Part shown: positions 34,544-44,026 of the stretch, one piece after another
Numbering within the stretch: the first letter of the stretch is position 1
Layout: each line of letters begins with the position of its first letter
NCBI RefSeq assembly: GCF_040649515.1
Contig: NZ_JBEZFP010000011.1
Span: 1-64,000, forward strand
Origin: Yinghuangia elevatio
GTDB lineage: Bacteria > Actinomycetota > Actinomycetes > Streptomycetales > Streptomycetaceae
Direction of reading: 5' to 3'
DNA: 64,000 bases
Made by a program: the position numbers and the translations under genes
The notes under the pieces: generated by a model
Databases searched by the model: none
Told to the model about the DNA's origin: nothing
Seen by the model: only the letters and a program-made list of their open reading frames with translations

Positions 34544-36397
34544 TCAGTCGAGCAGGGAGACGTCGCGGACGGCGCCCTTGTCGGCGGAGGTGGCCATCGC
34601 GGCGTAGGCCTTGAGGGCCGTGCTGACCTCGCGGTCGCGGTTCACCGGACGGTACTTGCCGAGGGTGGCGAGCAGCTTCTCGCGGCGGGCGTCCAGCTCG
34701 GCGTCGGAGACGTCGAGGGAGATCGAGCGGTTCGGGATGTCGATGGAGATGGTGTCGCCGTCCTCGACCAGGGCGATCACCCCGCCGGCCGCCGCCTCCG
34801 GGGAGACGTGGCCGATGGACAGGCCCGAAGTGCCGCCGGAGAAGCGGCCGTCGGTGATCAGCGCGCACTTGGCGCCGAGACCGCGGCCCTTCAGGAAGGA
34901 CGTCGGGTAGAGCATCTCCTGCATGCCGGGGCCGCCCTTGGGGCCCTCGTAGCGGACGACGACCACGTCGCCCTCCTTGACCCGCTTGGTGAGGATCGCC
35001 TCGACGGCGTCCTCCTGCGACTCGACGACGACCGCCGGGCCGGAGAAGGTCCAGATGGACTCGTCGACGCCCGCGGTCTTCACGACACAGCCGTCCACGG
35101 CCAGGTTGCCGACCAGGATGCCCAGGCCGCCGTCCTTGCTGTACGCGTGCGCGGCGTCGCGGATGCAGCCCTTCTCGACGTCGAGGTCCAGCGTCTCCCA
35201 GCGCGCGGACTGGCTGAACGCGGTGGCCGAGCGCACGCAGCCGGGGGCGGCGTGGAACAGCTCGACGGCCTCGGGCGACGGCGAACCGCCGCGCACGTCC
35301 CACGTCTTGAGCCACTCGGCGAGCGAGTCGGCGTGCACCGCGTGCACGTTCTCGTGCAGCAGGCCCGCCCGCTGCAACTCGCCCAGCAGCGCCGGGACGC
35401 CGCCGGCGCGGTGCACGTCCTCGACGTGGTACGGCGCGTTGTTGGGGGCGACCTTGGCCAGGCACGGCACGCGGCGCGACAGGGCGTCGATGTCGCCCAT
35501 GTCGAAGTCGACCTCGCCCTCCTGCGCGGCGGCCAGCAGGTGCAGGATCGTGTTGGTCGAGCCGCCCATCGCGATGTCGAGCGCCATGGCGTTCTCGAAC
35601 GCGTCACGGGTGGCGATGCTGCGCGGCAGGACGGTCTCGTCGTCCTGGTCGTAGTAACGCTTGCACAGCTCGACCGCGGTGGCGCCGGCCTGCTCGTACA
35701 GCGCCTTGCGGGCGGTGTGCGTGGCGAGCACCGAGCCGTTGCCGGGCAGGCCCAGGCCCATGGCCTCGACCAGGAAGTTCATCGAGTTCGCGGTGAACAT
35801 GCCCGCGCAGGAGCCGCAGGTCGGACACGCGGCTTCCTCGATGCGCTCCAGGTCCTCGTCGGAGACGGCGTCGGACGCGGAGTCGGAGATCGCGGTGATC
35901 AGGTCGAGGTGCGCGCGGACCGTGCCGTCGACCATGACGGCCTTGCCGGCCTCCATCGGGCCGCCGGACACGAACACGGTCGGGATGTTGAGCCGCATGG
36001 CGGCCATCAGCATGCCCGGGGTGATCTTGTCGCAGTTGGAGACGGCCACGAAGGCGTCCGCCTGGTGCGCGTTGACCATGTACTCGACGGCGTCGGCGAT
36101 CAGCTCGCGCGACGGCAGCGAGTAGAGCATGCCGCTGTGGCCCATCGCGATGCCGTCGTCGACGGCGATCGTGTTGAACTCGCGCGGAATGCCGCCCGCG
36201 GCCTTGATCGCCTCGGACACGATGCGGCCGACGGGGGCGAGGTGGGTGTGGCCCGGTACGAACTCGGTGAAGCTGTTCGCGACCGCGATGATCGGCTTCC
36301 CGAAGTCCTCGCGCTCGACGCCCGCGGCGCGCAGCAGCGCGCGGGCGCCCGCCATGTTGCGGCCGTGGGTGACCGTCCGAGACCTCAGTTGCGGCAC
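34544..36397 (-). CDS. ilvD: dihydroxy-acid dehydratase
   Basis: A 617-residue iron-sulfur enzyme, the third step of branched-chain amino acid synthesis (also pantothenate). The GTG at 36397 gives the family-typical start VPQLRSRTVTHGRNMAGAR. Cluster-ligand Cys motifs are SNCDKITPGML and CPTCGSCAGMFTANSMN, and the substrate region is GGSTNTILHL. The C-terminal ILVD/EDD signature LITDGRFSGGTSGLSIGHV is intact. It is transcribed alone, with ilvBNC not in the window. Confidence 0.95.
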   Translation of the reverse strand: MPQLRSRTVTHGRNMAGARALLRAAGVEREDFGKPIIAVANSFTEFVPGHTHLAPVGRIVSEAIKAAGGIPREFNTIAVDDGIAMGHSGMLYSLPSRELIADAVEYMVNAHQADAFVAVSNCDKITPGMLMAAMRLNIPTVFVSGGPMEAGKAVMVDGTVRAHLDLITAISDSASDAVSDEDLERIEEAACPTCGSCAGMFTANSMNFLVEAMGLGLPGNGSVLATHTARKALYEQAGATAVELCKRYYDQDDETVLPRSIATRDAFENAMALDIAMGGSTNTILHLLAAAQEGEVDFDMGDIDALSRRVPCLAKVAPNNAPYHVEDVHRAGGVPALLGELQRAGLLHENVHAVHADSLAEWLKTWDVRGGSPSPEAVELFHAAPGCVRSATAFSQSARWETLDLDVEKGCIRDAAHAYSKDGGLGILVGNLAVDGCVVKTAGVDESIWTFSGPAVVVESQEDAVEAILTKRVKEGDVVVVRYEGPKGGPGMQEMLYPTSFLKGRGLGAKCALITDGRFSGGTSGLSIGHVSPEAAAGGVIALVEDGDTISIDIPNRSISLDVSDAELDARREKLLATLGKYRPVNRDREVSTALKAYAAMATSADKGAVRDVSLLD

Positions 36398-36588
36398 TGG
36401 GCACACCCTCTCGCTCGTAGTCCTGGTCGACGGCACGCCCGGGGACCGTGGGGCCGGGCTTCCGACGACTGCGGTACTCCGAGCTTACGTCCGTGCCGCG
36501 AAGGCTGTGGGGGACGTCCAGGATGCGACCATGACGCGGTCGGGACGCGGTCGTGGCGCGGCCGTGCGCGGCGGGCTCGCGAGGGCGG

Positions 36589-37242
36589 TCAGTCCCCGCA
36601 GAGGTAGCGCTGGAGGGTCGGGCCGACCGATGCCACCAGGGTGTCGACGTCGGTGCTCGCGACCGGCTCCATGCACAGGACGTACCGCGTGAAGGCGAGT
36701 CCCATCAGCTGCGCGCCGCACAGGTTCGCGCGCAGGAGGGCGTCGGGGGCGTCCAGCTCGCGGGCCAGCCGGCGGACCAGCTCGGTGGTCATGAAGTCGC
36801 TGATCACGCCGGCCGCGGCATCGCCCGACAGGACCGTGCGCAGCAGCGCGAGCAGGCGCGGCTGGATCTCCGGGTCCTCCCACAGGGCGAAGAAGTAGCG
36901 CGCCAGGCGCTCGCCCATCTCGTCCGGTCCCCCGGCAAGCACGTCCGGCACCAGGCTGTCCGGGTCGAACGGCAGGTCCAGGGCAGCGACGAACACGCTC
37001 TCCTTGGGGCCGAAGTAGTGGTGCACGAGGGCGGGGTCGACGCCCGCGGTACGGGCGATGCCGCGTACCGACGTGCCCGCGTAGCCCGCCCGGGCGAACT
37101 CGGACCGTGCGGCGTCGAGGATCAGGCGCCGGGTGTCGGCCGCACCACTGCGGCGGCCCGCCGGGCGGCCGGGGCCGCGACGGCGCGGGAAGCCGTCCGG
37201 CTCGGCGGCGTCGCTCGGCCCGCCGGGCAGGTCACCGGCCAT
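36589..37242 (-). CDS. TetR-family transcriptional regulator
   Basis: A 217-residue regulator. After a 30-residue Arg/Gly/Pro-rich tail, the DNA-binding domain is ILDAARSEFARAGYAGTSVR followed by GIARTAGVDPALVHHYFGPK. The C-terminal part is an all-helical ligand/dimer domain with FFALWEDPEIQPRLLALLRT. ATG at 37242. Its first 11 bases overlap the end of the upstream TIM-barrel gene, so the two are co-translated. The target is not shown; the spacer before ilvD (190 bp) holds no clear palindrome. Confidence 0.85.
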   Translation of the reverse strand: MAGDLPGGPSDAAEPDGFPRRRGPGRPAGRRSGAADTRRLILDAARSEFARAGYAGTSVRGIARTAGVDPALVHHYFGPKESVFVAALDLPFDPDSLVPDVLAGGPDEMGERLARYFFALWEDPEIQPRLLALLRTVLSGDAAAGVISDFMTTELVRRLARELDAPDALLRANLCGAQLMGLAFTRYVLCMEPVASTDVDTLVASVGPTLQRYLCGD

Positions 37243-38161
37243 ATCCGGGGACCTCGGCAGGCGCCGCGAGGTGCAGGCGCGTGAAGGCGAGCGCCTCGGC
37301 GAGGTCCGCCTCACGTTCCGCGCGCGAGGTGATGCGGCGCGTGTTGACCTCCAGCACGACCGTGCCGGCGAACGACTGCCGGGCCAGCCGCTCCAGCAGC
37401 TCGGCACACGGCTGCGTGCCGCGGCCGGGGATGAGGTGCTCGTCCTTGATCGAGCCGCTGCCGTCGGCGAGGTGCACGTGTCCGAGGCGGCGGTCCATCT
37501 TGGCGGCCAGCGCCATGGCGTCGACGCGCGAGGTGGCGGTGTGCGACAGGTCGAGGGTGAAGTGCCGGAAGTCCTCGTCGGTGGGATCCCAGTCGGGCGC
37601 GTACGCGGCGACCTCCTTGTCCCGGTACCGCCACGGGTACATGTTCTCCACCGCGAACATCACGTCGGTCTCGTCGGCCATGCGGTGGATGCCACGGACG
37701 AAGTCCCGGGCGTACCCGCGCTGCCAGCGGAACGGCGGGTGCACGACGACGGTCCGCGCGCCGAGGCGCTCCGCCGCGACACGGGCGCGCACGAGCTTGT
37801 CCCATGGGTCGGTGCCCCACACGCGCTGGGTGATCAGCAGGCACGGCGCGTGCACCGCGAGCACCGGGACGCCGTGGTGGTCCGAGAGCCGCCGCAGGGC
37901 CTCTATGTCCTGGCTGACGGGGTCGGTCCAGACCATGACCTCGACGCCGTCGTAGCCCAGCCGCGCCGCCATCTCGAAGGCGTCGGCGGTCGTGTCGGGG
38001 TAGACGGACGCGGTGGACAGGGCGATCTTGGCGTCCGGGACACGCAGGATGGCGTCCGGTACGCGCGCTTCCGTGGCGGGCACGGCCGCGACCGTCGGCA
38101 CCGCGAGCCCGTTGGCGGGGCGGTGCGCGTAGTGATCGAGGGGATCCCTGGGGTCGGCCAC
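37232..38161 (-). CDS. sugar phosphate isomerase/epimerase-like TIM-barrel protein
   Basis: A 309-residue xylose-isomerase-like barrel (AP endonuclease 2 superfamily). Key blocks are IALSTASVYPDTTADAFEMA, VEVMVWTDPVSQD, VVVHPPFRWQRGY, FAVENMYPWRYRD, FTLDLSHTATS, LGHVHLADGSG and VVLEVNTRR, carrying the His, Glu and Asp metal ligands. It is common in actinomycetes next to Ppx/GppA, but the substrate is unknown. Its end overlaps the TetR start by 11 bp. A myo-inosose or deoxy-sugar role cannot be told from sequence. Confidence 0.8.
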   Translation of the reverse strand: MADPRDPLDHYAHRPANGLAVPTVAAVPATEARVPDAILRVPDAKIALSTASVYPDTTADAFEMAARLGYDGVEVMVWTDPVSQDIEALRRLSDHHGVPVLAVHAPCLLITQRVWGTDPWDKLVRARVAAERLGARTVVVHPPFRWQRGYARDFVRGIHRMADETDVMFAVENMYPWRYRDKEVAAYAPDWDPTDEDFRHFTLDLSHTATSRVDAMALAAKMDRRLGHVHLADGSGSIKDEHLIPGRGTQPCAELLERLARQSFAGTVVLEVNTRRITSRAEREADLAEALAFTRLHLAAPAEVPGYGR

Positions 38162-38277
38162 GTCGCCAAGAGTAGAACGCGTGAACGGCGTCGGGACCCC
38201 CTACGCGCACGTTCGGCGCGCGCTGACCTGGAACGTCCCGTTCCGCCCGGGACCGCGGAGCCCCCGGAACCGGTCCC

Positions 38278-39210
38278 TCAGTGGCCCGCCATCCAGTCCA
38301 GCCGCCGCAGGATGATGCCCTCCCGCAGCGCCCACGGGCAGATCTCCAACTGCTGCACGTTGAGCAGGTCCAGCGCGGCGTCGGCGACGACGGCGCCCGC
38401 CACCAGTTGCGAGGCCCGGCCCTCGGAGACGCCGGGGAGCGCGGCGCGCTCGTCCGAGGTCATCGCCGCCAGACGCGGCAGCCACTCGGCCAGCGAGGCC
38501 CGGGTCAACACGCGCTTGATGTACGGCCCCTCGCTCGACGCCGGAGCCCCCGCGATCCGGGCGAGCTGCTTGAAGGTCTTGGAGGTGGCCACGACGTGGT
38601 CGGGACGGCCCAGCCTGGCGAACTCGGCCACGGTGCGGGCGATTTCGGTGCGGACGTGCTTGCGCAGCACGCGTACCTCGTCGGCTCCGGGCGGGTCGCC
38701 GTGCAGCCACGCGCGGGTCAGGCGCCCGGCGCCGAGCGGCAGCGAGACGGCGGCGTCCGGCTCCTCGTCTATCCCGGCGGCGACCTCCAGCGAGCCGCCC
38801 CCGATGTCGAGGACCAGAAGGCGGCCGGAGGACCAGCCGAACCAGCGGCGTACCGCGAGGAAGGTGAGCCGGGCCTCGTCGGCGCCGGTCAGTACCTGAA
38901 GGTCGACGCCGGTCTCGCGGCGGACCCGGGCGAGCACGTCCTCACCGTTGGGCGCCTCGCGCAGCGCGGACGTCGCGAACGGCAGCAGGTCCTCGACGCC
39001 CTTGTCCTCGGCCACTTCCAGCGCGTCCGCGACGGTCTCGACCAGGCGCTCCACCCCTGGCTCCCCGAGGTGGCCGTCCGGCTCCAGGAGCTCGGCGAGC
39101 CGCAGATCGGTCTTGTGGGAGTACGCCGGGAGCGGCCGGGCGCCCGGATGGGCGTCGACCACGAGCAAGTGGACTGTGTTGGAGCCCACGTCGAGTACAC
39201 CGAGTCGCAT
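38278..39210 (-). CDS. ppx: Ppx/GppA-family exopolyphosphatase
   Basis: A 310-residue member of the sugar-kinase/HSP70 fold that removes phosphate from polyphosphate or pppGpp. Phosphate motifs are MRLGVLDVGSNTVHLLVVDA at the start, then TSALREAPN and LVLDIGGGSLEVAAG. The short length fits the single-domain actinobacterial type (Rv0496/Ppx1-like) without the HD domain. ATG at 39210 begins with the family motif. It lies 117 bp upstream of the TIM-barrel gene on the same strand. Confidence 0.88.
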   Translation of the reverse strand: MRLGVLDVGSNTVHLLVVDAHPGARPLPAYSHKTDLRLAELLEPDGHLGEPGVERLVETVADALEVAEDKGVEDLLPFATSALREAPNGEDVLARVRRETGVDLQVLTGADEARLTFLAVRRWFGWSSGRLLVLDIGGGSLEVAAGIDEEPDAAVSLPLGAGRLTRAWLHGDPPGADEVRVLRKHVRTEIARTVAEFARLGRPDHVVATSKTFKQLARIAGAPASSEGPYIKRVLTRASLAEWLPRLAAMTSDERAALPGVSEGRASQLVAGAVVADAALDLLNVQQLEICPWALREGIILRRLDWMAGH

Positions 39211-39590
39211 GTTCGACGCCAGGACCTCTCGTTCGGATCTTGCCGGGTGGGTCGCGTCGCGCCGGGCCCCGGCGGCCCGTTCTGCGTGCGTGCGAAGGCA
39301 ACGCGCAGGGCCGCAGCTCGGCACCGATCGTACTCGCCCGGCCCTGCGGAGCCGGAGTGTATGGGGGCAGAGCATGTGGTGGGGGGCGTACGGGCGGGGT
39401 GCGCCGGATGCGCAACCCGGGGGCGCGTGCGAGGAGCGGTGGTGGTCGCGGGCGGGCGCGGACAGTGGGCGGGGATCGGCGGCAGTGGGCCGCGCCCGCC
39501 GGCGGTGCGGGCCCGCCGGCGCGACGACGCGTCGGCCCGCTCCCGGTGAGGTGGCGAAGAGAGCGACGGACACACGTCTACGCTTGGCCC
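39211..39590. other. 380-bp divergent intergenic region
   Basis: Spacer between the ppx start and the start of the Cys-rich gene, both reading outward. I see no coding frame with a start, no clear palindrome and no T-rich run. It must hold the promoters of both genes. It is unusually GC-rich (CGGGCGCGGACAGTGGGCGG) for a promoter region. Confidence 0.5.
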
Positions 39591-40346
39591 GTGCCCGAAG
39601 TAAGTCTGGATTTCCCCCGAGCCTGGTTCGAGTTCTCCGACCCCGCACCGCGCGAGGATCCGGAGGACGCCGAGCAGGTGTTCCGCTGCGACCTCACCTG
39701 GCTGACGTCGCGCTGGACCTGCGTGTTCGGCAGCGGTTGCCAGGGCATCGTCGCGGGCCGGGCCGCCGACGGCTGCTGCACGCTCGGCGCGCACTGGTCG
39801 GACGACGACGATGAGAAGCGCGTCATGGAGTGGGTCGACCGGCTCACCCCCGAGACATGGCAGCACCACGCGACCGGCACCGCCGACGGCGTCACCGAGC
39901 CCGACGAGGACGACGAGCCGCGCACGCGCCGCGTGGACGGCGCCTGCCTGTTCCTCAACCGCCCCGGCTTCGCGGGCGGCGAGGGCTGCGCGTTGCACGC
40001 GCAGGCGCTGCGCGAGGGGCGGCATCCGCTGGAGGCCAAGCCCGACGTGTGCTGGCAGCTTCCGATCCGGCGCACCTTCGACTGGGTGGACCGCCCGGAC
40101 GACACGCGCGTGCTGCTGGTCGGCATCGGCGAGTACGACCGGCGCGGCTGGGGCCCGGGCGGGCACGACCTGCACTGGTGGTGCACCGGGGCGACCGAGG
40201 CCCACGTGGGCGGGGACCCGGTCTACGTGTCGTACGCGCCGGAGCTGCGCGAGCTGATGGGCGACCCGGCGTACGAGGAGCTGGCGAAGGCGTGCGAGGC
40301 GCACATGGCGTCGCGGTACGCACCGCACCCGGCGGACCCCGCCTGA
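39591..40346 (+). CDS. Cys-rich conserved hypothetical protein (YkgJ-like possible zinc protein)
   Basis: A 251-residue soluble protein with no signal peptide. Cys residues occur as GSGCQGIVAGRAADGCCTLG, DGACLF, GEGCALHAQALREG, DVCWQLPIRR and HWWCTGATEAHVG. The spacing CxxxxxHA and CWQLP recalls the DUF3109/YkgJ group of putative Zn or Fe-S proteins, but I cannot assign it firmly. An acidic loop (EPDEDDEPRTRR) is inside. GTG at 39591 follows GGCGAAGAGAG at some distance. It is convergent with the BACON gene over a terminator. Confidence 0.55.
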   Translation: MPEVSLDFPRAWFEFSDPAPREDPEDAEQVFRCDLTWLTSRWTCVFGSGCQGIVAGRAADGCCTLGAHWSDDDDEKRVMEWVDRLTPETWQHHATGTADGVTEPDEDDEPRTRRVDGACLFLNRPGFAGGEGCALHAQALREGRHPLEAKPDVCWQLPIRRTFDWVDRPDDTRVLLVGIGEYDRRGWGPGGHDLHWWCTGATEAHVGGDPVYVSYAPELRELMGDPAYEELAKACEAHMASRYAPHPADPA

Positions 40347-40371
40347 CGCCCCCGGGCTTCGCGGCTGGGAC

Positions 40372-40398
40372 CCGAGCCGGGTTTCCGGCCCGGCTCGG
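40372..40398. terminator. terminator between the Cys-rich gene and BACON paralogue 1
   Basis: A 10-bp stem, CCGAGCCGGG (40372-40381) and CCCGGCTCGG (40389-40398), loop TTTCCGG, between convergent genes. Confidence 0.65.
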
Positions 40399-40426
40399 CC
40401 CGGCGCCGCGCCGGTGGGCCCGGAAC

Positions 40427-42124
40427 TCAGCGCCGCGCGGACGCGGTGGCCGACGCCGTCGGTGACGCCGTAGGACCGGGCGTGCCGGAGCCGCTGGGCT
40501 TCGGGGACGTGGACGGCTCCCCGCCCGGGTCGGTGCTGCCCTCGATCGTCACCTGCGAACTCCCCGGCTGGATCCGGATGTTCGCGGTCCACGAACCGCT
40601 GGGTGCCTTCGCCGAGTCGACGGTGACCGTCAAGGTCGCGGTCTCGCCCGGAGCGAGGGTGCCCGAGGTGCGGCTCAGCCGGAGCCAGGCCGCCGCCGTC
40701 TCCGCCGTCCAATCGACCGGGACGGGGCCGGTGTTGCGCAACGTGACGACCGTGCTGTCGCGGTCGTGCGCCACCTCGACGCGAGGCGGCGTCGGGGCCT
40801 GCTCGGGCCCGCCGCCGGTCGGGGCGGGCCGGTCGCCGACCGCCGGGGGCGGCGCGACCGGTTGCGGAGCCACCGGCCCGCCCGCGGCCGGGCCCGGCAC
40901 CGCCGGGGACTGCACTGCCTGCACACCCGACCTGCCGCCGGGCTGCGGCGCGGCCGGCGGCGCCACCGACGACGGGAGGGGGCGGTTCGCCGGACTGCCG
41001 AGCTGCCCCTGCCGGGTGCTCCCGGCCCCCGTGGGCTCGCGTGTCGCCTCGTCGCCGTACGCCGGTCCGACCGTCGTGACGCGCGCCGCCGAAATGGTCG
41101 TGGCCCGCACCTTCGTGTCGTCGTTGCGGTGCACGGCCTGCCACAGCGCGAAGGCGGGCACCGCCGCGATGATGACGAGCACGGCCGCCGCGACCGCGGT
41201 CATGCGGCGGCGCCCCGGCCGCCCGCGCCCCGCCCGGGAACGGAAGACGGGGAAGCCCGCCCGGTCGAACTCCGCCACCCTGCGCGTCAGTTCGGCAGGA
41301 CGATGGGCCGACCGGCCACGGCCGACGTCGCCGAGCACCTGAGTACGCAGTTCGTCGGGGGGCGTGATCGTCGGCAGCGGGTGCGGGTCCGCGGCGGCGC
41401 CGACGATGGGCACCAGGCGTGCGGCGGCAAGGCGCACGTGCGGGCGGCAGCGGCGGCAGGCGTCGACGTGGTCCACCAGGCGGTCGCGTACTCCCGGGCT
41501 CGCGACGTCGGCGGCGAGGCCGGGGCCGTCGGGACAGCTCACGGCGGCGCCCGCGCCCTCGAGCGCGGCGCGCGTACGGTCCACCTCGCGCCCGGCGTGC
41601 AGGAGCGTGCGCCGGGCGTGGTCCTCTTCCCAGCCGAGCACCGCCGCGAGCCCGCGGGGCTCCAGGCCGTGCCGCACGGACAGTTCCAGTGCCTCGCGGT
41701 GCTCCGCGTCCAGACCGACCGACTCGGGCCAGGCGAGCAGCGCGAGTTCGGACCGCTCGCGCGCGGCGCGGCGGCCCTGGACCGGGATCACGCCGGGCGC
41801 GGACAGGTCGTCGGGATCGGGCTCGGGCGCCGGGACGGGCAGCGCGACGGGGCCGCCGCCGTCGAGGCGCACCAGGCATTCGTAGCGGGCCAAGGCGTAC
41901 AGCCACGGCTTGAGCAGGCCGAGGTCCGGCAGGCGCCCGATGTGGCGGTCGGCGAGGACGAAGCTGCTGCGCAGCGCGGACGAGGCGGCGGAGTGGTCGC
42001 GCAACACCGACAGGCAGTACGTGTAGAGCCCCTCCGCATATGCGTCGTAGGCCGCCCGTCCCCAAGACTGTGCTGCGTGGGGCGTCGCCGCAGGGGCCGC
42101 TCCCGTCGTCACCGATTCCGTCAC
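40427..42124 (-). CDS. membrane ECF-sigma-like protein with BACON domain, paralogue 1
   Basis: A 565-residue fusion. Residues 30-88 look like sigma region 2 (LYTYCLSVLRDHSAASSALR, then LLKPWLYALARYECLVRL). Residues 135-185 look like region 4 with a helix-turn-helix (LDAEHREALELSVRHGLEPR). HVDACRRC at 219-226 is an HxxxCxxC motif like that of zinc anti-sigma factors. One membrane helix lies at about 309-330. A Pro/Ala/Gly linker leads to a BACON-like beta domain (VDWTAETAAAWLRLSRTSGT, then LAPGETATLTVTVDSAKAPS). So sigma, anti-sigma and outer sensor parts sit in one chain. Promoter binding is unproven; region 2 lacks an obvious acidic core contact motif. It is a paralogue of the next gene. Confidence 0.8.
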   Translation of the reverse strand: MTESVTTGAAPAATPHAAQSWGRAAYDAYAEGLYTYCLSVLRDHSAASSALRSSFVLADRHIGRLPDLGLLKPWLYALARYECLVRLDGGGPVALPVPAPEPDPDDLSAPGVIPVQGRRAARERSELALLAWPESVGLDAEHREALELSVRHGLEPRGLAAVLGWEEDHARRTLLHAGREVDRTRAALEGAGAAVSCPDGPGLAADVASPGVRDRLVDHVDACRRCRPHVRLAAARLVPIVGAAADPHPLPTITPPDELRTQVLGDVGRGRSAHRPAELTRRVAEFDRAGFPVFRSRAGRGRPGRRRMTAVAAAVLVIIAAVPAFALWQAVHRNDDTKVRATTISAARVTTVGPAYGDEATREPTGAGSTRQGQLGSPANRPLPSSVAPPAAPQPGGRSGVQAVQSPAVPGPAAGGPVAPQPVAPPPAVGDRPAPTGGGPEQAPTPPRVEVAHDRDSTVVTLRNTGPVPVDWTAETAAAWLRLSRTSGTLAPGETATLTVTVDSAKAPSGSWTANIRIQPGSSQVTIEGSTDPGGEPSTSPKPSGSGTPGPTASPTASATASARR

Positions 42125-42358
42125 ACGGGCGAACGTAGGCGGCGCACACCCCGGAACTCAGGTGAATTGCACTTTCATACGTCTTTCGGGATCGATAATC
42201 ACACTTCCGAGTGAATCGGCGTCACTGGTGCCGCTTATCGGGTCAAGTCGGACCGTTCTCCCCCACGCGTCCGCCTGACGCACGCCCGCCGCACGCCCCG
42301 ATATCCGTCCGGCTGTCCCTCTGTGACTTCTGTGCGCGCCCTCCCCGCGCGCCCGCGG

Positions 42359-44026
42359 CTACCTGCCGGGCCCCGTGACGGTGACCGTCTGGCCCCCGGG
42401 CCCGACCGTGAGGACCGCGGTGGCCGTACGCCCCGCCGGCGCCTTGCTCCGGTCCCACGACACGGTGACCGAGACGGTGCCGCCGGACCGCAGCGTTCCG
42501 GACGTCCGCGAGACCGTCACCCACGGCGCCGACACGCCGAGCGACCAGGTCACCTGTCCGCCGATAGCGGAAAGCCGCAGCGTCCCGGACGAATTGCCCG
42601 AGGTGAACGCGAGGGCCGGGGTGAGCACGACCACCTGCGGCCCGCCGGATCCGGGTCCGCCGTCGTCGTCCGCACCGGCGATCCTGGCCCCGCCCTGACT
42701 GTCCCCTTGGCCGGTCCCCTGGCCGTTCCCCGACCCGCCGTCCGGGCCGTTCTGCGGCCCGTTGCCGGTGCCCTTGGGGCCGCCCGAGGGCGGAGTCCGC
42801 GTACCGGAGGCGCCCGGTGTGCGCGATGCGGTCGCCGAAGTCTTCCCGGCCGACGAAGCGGAGGTGCTCGGTGCGGCGGCCGAGGTCGGCGCCTCGACCG
42901 CGGCGCCCGGAACCCCCGCGCCGGCGATGCCGGGCTCGGGTATCGCCCCGGGTATCGGCGGCGGTGCCGAGACCAGCGCGACGGGCGTGTTGCCCTGGTC
43001 GCCCGGGTCGGCCGAGCCGTCCGAGGCAACCAGGGCGACGATCATGAGCAGCCCCGCCGCGGCGGCGACCGCGGCGGTCGCGAGCGGCGCGCGCCTGCGT
43101 CGGCGCGTACGCGGGAACCCGTCACGCCCGGCACGCACGGCGCGCGCGACCACCAGCCCGTGCCCGTGCGCGCCGCGCGCGCCCTGGGCCGAGGTGCGCA
43201 GCAGCGCCGCACGTACCGCGAGCGGCGCCGGGCGCGCGGGCCCGGTGGCCACGAGCGCGTCCAGGACATCGGGGTCGCCCGCCGCCAGTTCGGGCCGGAA
43301 CGGCGTGCAGGACGTGCACGAGTCGATGTGCAGCACGGCCGGCACCCGCAGGCCGGGCTCGACCGGTTCGGGCAGCGTCGCGCCCGACACCACGCCGGTC
43401 GGCAGCAGCACCGCGAGCTCGGCGCACTCCTGGTCCGGGTGCACGCACACGGCATGTACCCGCAGGCATGCCGCGAACTGCTCGCGCCCGCGGTCCACCA
43501 GTTGCTCCGCCCGGCGCTCCGACACGCCCAGCACGCGGGCCAGTTCGGCGGGTGCCAGGCGGTGCCGGACGGACAGTTCCAGCGCTTCGCGCTCGAGCGC
43601 GTCGACGCCGGCCAGCGCGACGGGGACCAGCGGGAGGAGCCGGGCGCGGTCGCGTACCGCCCCCAGGACCACCACGTTGGGCCGCCAGACCTGACCGGAA
43701 TCCGCCGCCGGCGACGCCGTGCGGGTGCCGTGCGGCCGTGCTCCCCCGTGCCGCACACACTCGCTCCGGGCGACCGCGTACATCAGTGCGCGCAGTTGCG
43801 CCTCGTCGTTCAGCCCGGCCGCCCGCGAGCGGACGACCACCACTGTGTCGTGCACGATTTCCCCGGCCACGCGTTCGTCGCCGGTCATCGTGCGGCAGTA
43901 CGCGAACAGGCCGTCCGCGTACACGTCATAGAGCTCCGCGACGCCCTCGGGCGTCCCCTTCTCGTGGCCGCGCGCAAGCGCAACGGCAAGCCCGGCCCCC
44001 ACGACCGGCGCTCCCCCACCATGCAT
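42359..44026 (-). CDS. membrane ECF-sigma-like protein with BACON domain, paralogue 2
   Basis: A 555-residue protein with the same plan as its downstream neighbour. Region-2-like residues are 32-92 (AELYDVYADGLFAYCRTMTG). The region-4-like helix-turn-helix is 141-185 (ALELSVRHRLAPAELARVLG, then VSERRAEQLVDRGREQ). HIDSCTSC is at 233-240, preceded by a second Cys-rich stretch (VHAVCVHPDQEC). The membrane helix is at about 314-334. A long Gly/Pro/Ser/Thr linker precedes a BACON domain at about 465-555 (VTWSLGVSAPWVTVSRTSGT). ATG at 44026 is chosen; ATG 44083 is earlier in frame. It is separated by 234 bp from paralogue 1 and divergent from radA. Confidence 0.8.
   Translation of the reverse strand: MHGGGAPVVGAGLAVALARGHEKGTPEGVAELYDVYADGLFAYCRTMTGDERVAGEIVHDTVVVVRSRAAGLNDEAQLRALMYAVARSECVRHGGARPHGTRTASPAADSGQVWRPNVVVLGAVRDRARLLPLVPVALAGVDALEREALELSVRHRLAPAELARVLGVSERRAEQLVDRGREQFAACLRVHAVCVHPDQECAELAVLLPTGVVSGATLPEPVEPGLRVPAVLHIDSCTSCTPFRPELAAGDPDVLDALVATGPARPAPLAVRAALLRTSAQGARGAHGHGLVVARAVRAGRDGFPRTRRRRRAPLATAAVAAAAGLLMIVALVASDGSADPGDQGNTPVALVSAPPPIPGAIPEPGIAGAGVPGAAVEAPTSAAAPSTSASSAGKTSATASRTPGASGTRTPPSGGPKGTGNGPQNGPDGGSGNGQGTGQGDSQGGARIAGADDDGGPGSGGPQVVVLTPALAFTSGNSSGTLRLSAIGGQVTWSLGVSAPWVTVSRTSGTLRSGGTVSVTVSWDRSKAPAGRTATAVLTVGPGGQTVTVTGPGR

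Noticed and set aside
38889..42149. 1086-codon minus-strand frame through ppx, the Cys-rich gene and BACON paralogue 1
   Set aside because: It runs across genes in other frames and directions with no protein-like segments; it results from few AT-rich stop codons.
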